From Peristeroidobacter soli (GTDB lineage: Bacteria > Pseudomonadota > Gammaproteobacteria > Steroidobacterales > Steroidobacteraceae), in NCBI RefSeq assembly GCF_004138485.1, contig NZ_RYEV01000005.1, positions 668,827 to 732,826 on the forward strand: DNA of 64,000 bases, in the 5' to 3' direction. How positions within the stretch are numbered: the first letter of the stretch is position 1; every line of letters starts with the position of its first letter. Below are positions 62,778 through 64,000 of this stretch, piece by piece. The notes beneath the pieces were generated by a model that saw only the letters and a list, made by a program, of their open reading frames with translations, was not told the DNA's origin and made no database searches. The translations under genes and the position numbers were made by a program.

Positions 62778-63926
62778 GTGAACCATCCGGCTCGGGGCTT
62801 GTTGCTGTCGGCGCTGCTGACTCTGGTTTCATTCCCCGCGTTCTGCGCGGACACTTCCGCGATGGCCGCGGCGATCGATCGCGCGGCCCAGGCGGCCATC
62901 GCGGCAGGAGAGAGTCCGGGACTGCAGGTGGCGGTCTTCAAGGATGGCGCGCCGGTGCTGGTGAAAGGCTATGGTTCGGCCAATCTTGAATTGAACGTGC
63001 CGGTCGGCAACGACAGCGTGTTTCGGATCGGGTCGGTGACCAAACAATTCACCGCGGCTGCGCTGCTGAAACTTCAGGAAGAGGGCAAGCTGTCTACCAA
63101 CGACAAGCTCTCCAAGTACTACCCCGCTTATCCGCGCGCCGCCGATGTGACTCTGGCACAGATGCTCCATCACACCTCCGGCCTGCACAACTACACGGAC
63201 GATGAGGTGATTCTCGGGCGCGAGGCGGCGGTGACATTGACGACCGATCAATGGGTCGAACGCTTCGGCCGCATGACCAAGACCCAGGATTTCGAGCCCG
63301 GCACCCGCTGGTCTTACAGCAACACGGCTTATTTCCTGCTCGGCGGCATCGTCGAGAAAGTGGAGGGCAAGCCGCTGGCGACCGTGCTCGCCACGCGTTT
63401 TTTCACGCCGTTGGGCATGAAACAGACGGCGCTGGATAACGAGCAGGACATCGTCGCGGGGCGAGTGGCGGGCTACGACGCCGAGGCGCCGGGCAAATTC
63501 AAGAACGCCCGGCTGATCTCCATGACCATTCCCGGCGGCGCGGGGGCGATGCGTTCTTCGGCCAGCGATCTGGTGAAATGGAATGCCGCCTTGTTCGGCG
63601 GCAAGGTGCTGCAGCCCGCGAGCTTCCAGGCCATGATCGCGCCGGGCCGGCTCAACGACGGCAAGTTGAGCAGCACGGCGATGACCAAAGAGGGCGATGC
63701 GCTGCCCAGCGAGTATGGCTATGCGCTCGGCATCGCCAAGGTCGAAGGCCACACCCGCATCGGACACGGCGGCGGCATTTTCGGTTTCAACTCGTCGTTG
63801 CAGGAGTTTCCCGACGACCATGTCACGATTGCCGTCATCGCCAATGGCATCGGCCCCAAGGTCGGCGTGGGGCAGATCACGAAACGGATCGAGCGGATTG
63901 CGTTGAGCCTGGCTTCGAAAGAATAG
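62778..63926 (+). CDS. Secreted serine hydrolase, beta-lactamase/S12 fold
   Basis: A GTG at 62778, preceded by GGGAGGG at a good distance, begins a signal peptide (GLLLSALLTLVSFPAFCAD) and gives 382 residues. Motifs are SVTK (Ser86, Lys89), YSN (Tyr180, Asn182) and HGG (His330). It lacks the C-terminal extension of the other serine hydrolases in this window and is the most compact. It is not attached to a receptor module; function could be peptidase, esterase or beta-lactamase-like. Confidence 0.86.
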   Translation: MNHPARGLLLSALLTLVSFPAFCADTSAMAAAIDRAAQAAIAAGESPGLQVAVFKDGAPVLVKGYGSANLELNVPVGNDSVFRIGSVTKQFTAAALLKLQEEGKLSTNDKLSKYYPAYPRAADVTLAQMLHHTSGLHNYTDDEVILGREAAVTLTTDQWVERFGRMTKTQDFEPGTRWSYSNTAYFLLGGIVEKVEGKPLATVLATRFFTPLGMKQTALDNEQDIVAGRVAGYDAEAPGKFKNARLISMTIPGGAGAMRSSASDLVKWNAALFGGKVLQPASFQAMIAPGRLNDGKLSSTAMTKEGDALPSEYGYALGIAKVEGHTRIGHGGGIFGFNSSLQEFPDDHVTIAVIANGIGPKVGVGQITKRIERIALSLASKE

Positions 63927-63929
63927 CGC

Positions 63930-64000
63930 TCAGCGCACGCAGTCGATGGTCGCCGTGCGATGCTTGATGGCCTTGACGCACACGGTGGTCACGATTCGTT
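63930..64000 (-). CDS. Possible 3' end of a gene running off the window
   Basis: The reverse strand from the window edge reads RIVTTVCVKAIKHRTATIDC and ends at a TGA at 63930-63932. Only about 22 codons are visible, so no family can be named. It would be convergent with the serine hydrolase, four bases apart. Confidence 0.35.
   Translation of the reverse strand, partial: RIVTTVCVKAIKHRTATIDCVR

Noticed and set aside
1-64000. Complete lasso-peptide, NRPS or siderophore biosynthesis cluster
   Set aside because: No precursor peptide, cyclase, adenylation or condensation domain genes were seen. Only uptake and hydrolysis genes are present.

Overview
The window is high-GC, densely coded DNA from a Gram-negative bacterium. 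Its gene content points to a gammaproteobacterium of the Xanthomonadales/Nevskiales/Steroidobacter kind: many TonB-dependent receptors (TBDRs), FecI/FecR pairs with STN-domain receptors, MacAB-type efflux and a CpxAR-like two-component system. That placement is an inference from gene content only. No tRNA, rRNA, CRISPR array, intact insertion sequence or phage gene was seen.

The dominant feature is five complete cell-surface signalling modules. Each is ordered ECF sigma factor, FecR anti-sigma factor, STN-domain TBDR, and all but one run directly into secreted peptide- or amide-hydrolase genes. Module A (1.3-9.4 kb) ends in a subtilase with an unusual catalytic site. Module B (9.5-16.2 kb) ends in an S9 peptidase. 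Module C (20.9-29.8 kb) ends in two beta-lactamase-fold serine hydrolases and an amidase. Module D (36.6-43.9 kb) is preceded by a CocE-type hydrolase and a DPP-IV-type lipoprotein and followed by two more serine hydrolases. Module E (55.0-61.3 kb) ends in an S9 peptidase whose gene overlaps the receptor gene. The last arrangement resembles lasso-peptide uptake/isopeptidase operons, but no lasso biosynthesis genes are in the window.

Between the modules lie a secreted chitinase with an inverted-repeat candidate operator, a periplasmic leucyl aminopeptidase, a CpxAR-like two-component system, a LuxR-type regulator, and a macA-macB-outer-membrane-factor-luxR operon. There is also a sixth TBDR without an STN domain (49.3-52.0 kb) under a separate AT-rich promoter, a strictosidine-synthase/SMP-30-like gene with a small overlapping gene, O-acetylhomoserine sulfhydrylase and a fifth serine hydrolase. 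A truncated enterochelin-esterase-like gene lies at the left edge.

Comparing the DNA upstream of each sigma gene with that upstream of its own receptor shows module-specific matching elements (strong in B, D and E, weaker in A and C). This suggests that each sigma factor drives both its own operon and its receptor-hydrolase operon, with little cross-talk. Separately, the luxR gene at 31.9 kb and macA at 44.0 kb share a gapless promoter with conserved repeats, an identical -10-like element and identical distance to the ATG. The neighbouring CpxR-like regulator is the obvious candidate to bind it. My reading is a clustered, separately switched peptide-sensing, import and degradation island with an envelope-stress efflux arm. 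Gene remnants at 18.9 kb and 54.8 kb suggest it was assembled by module insertion.
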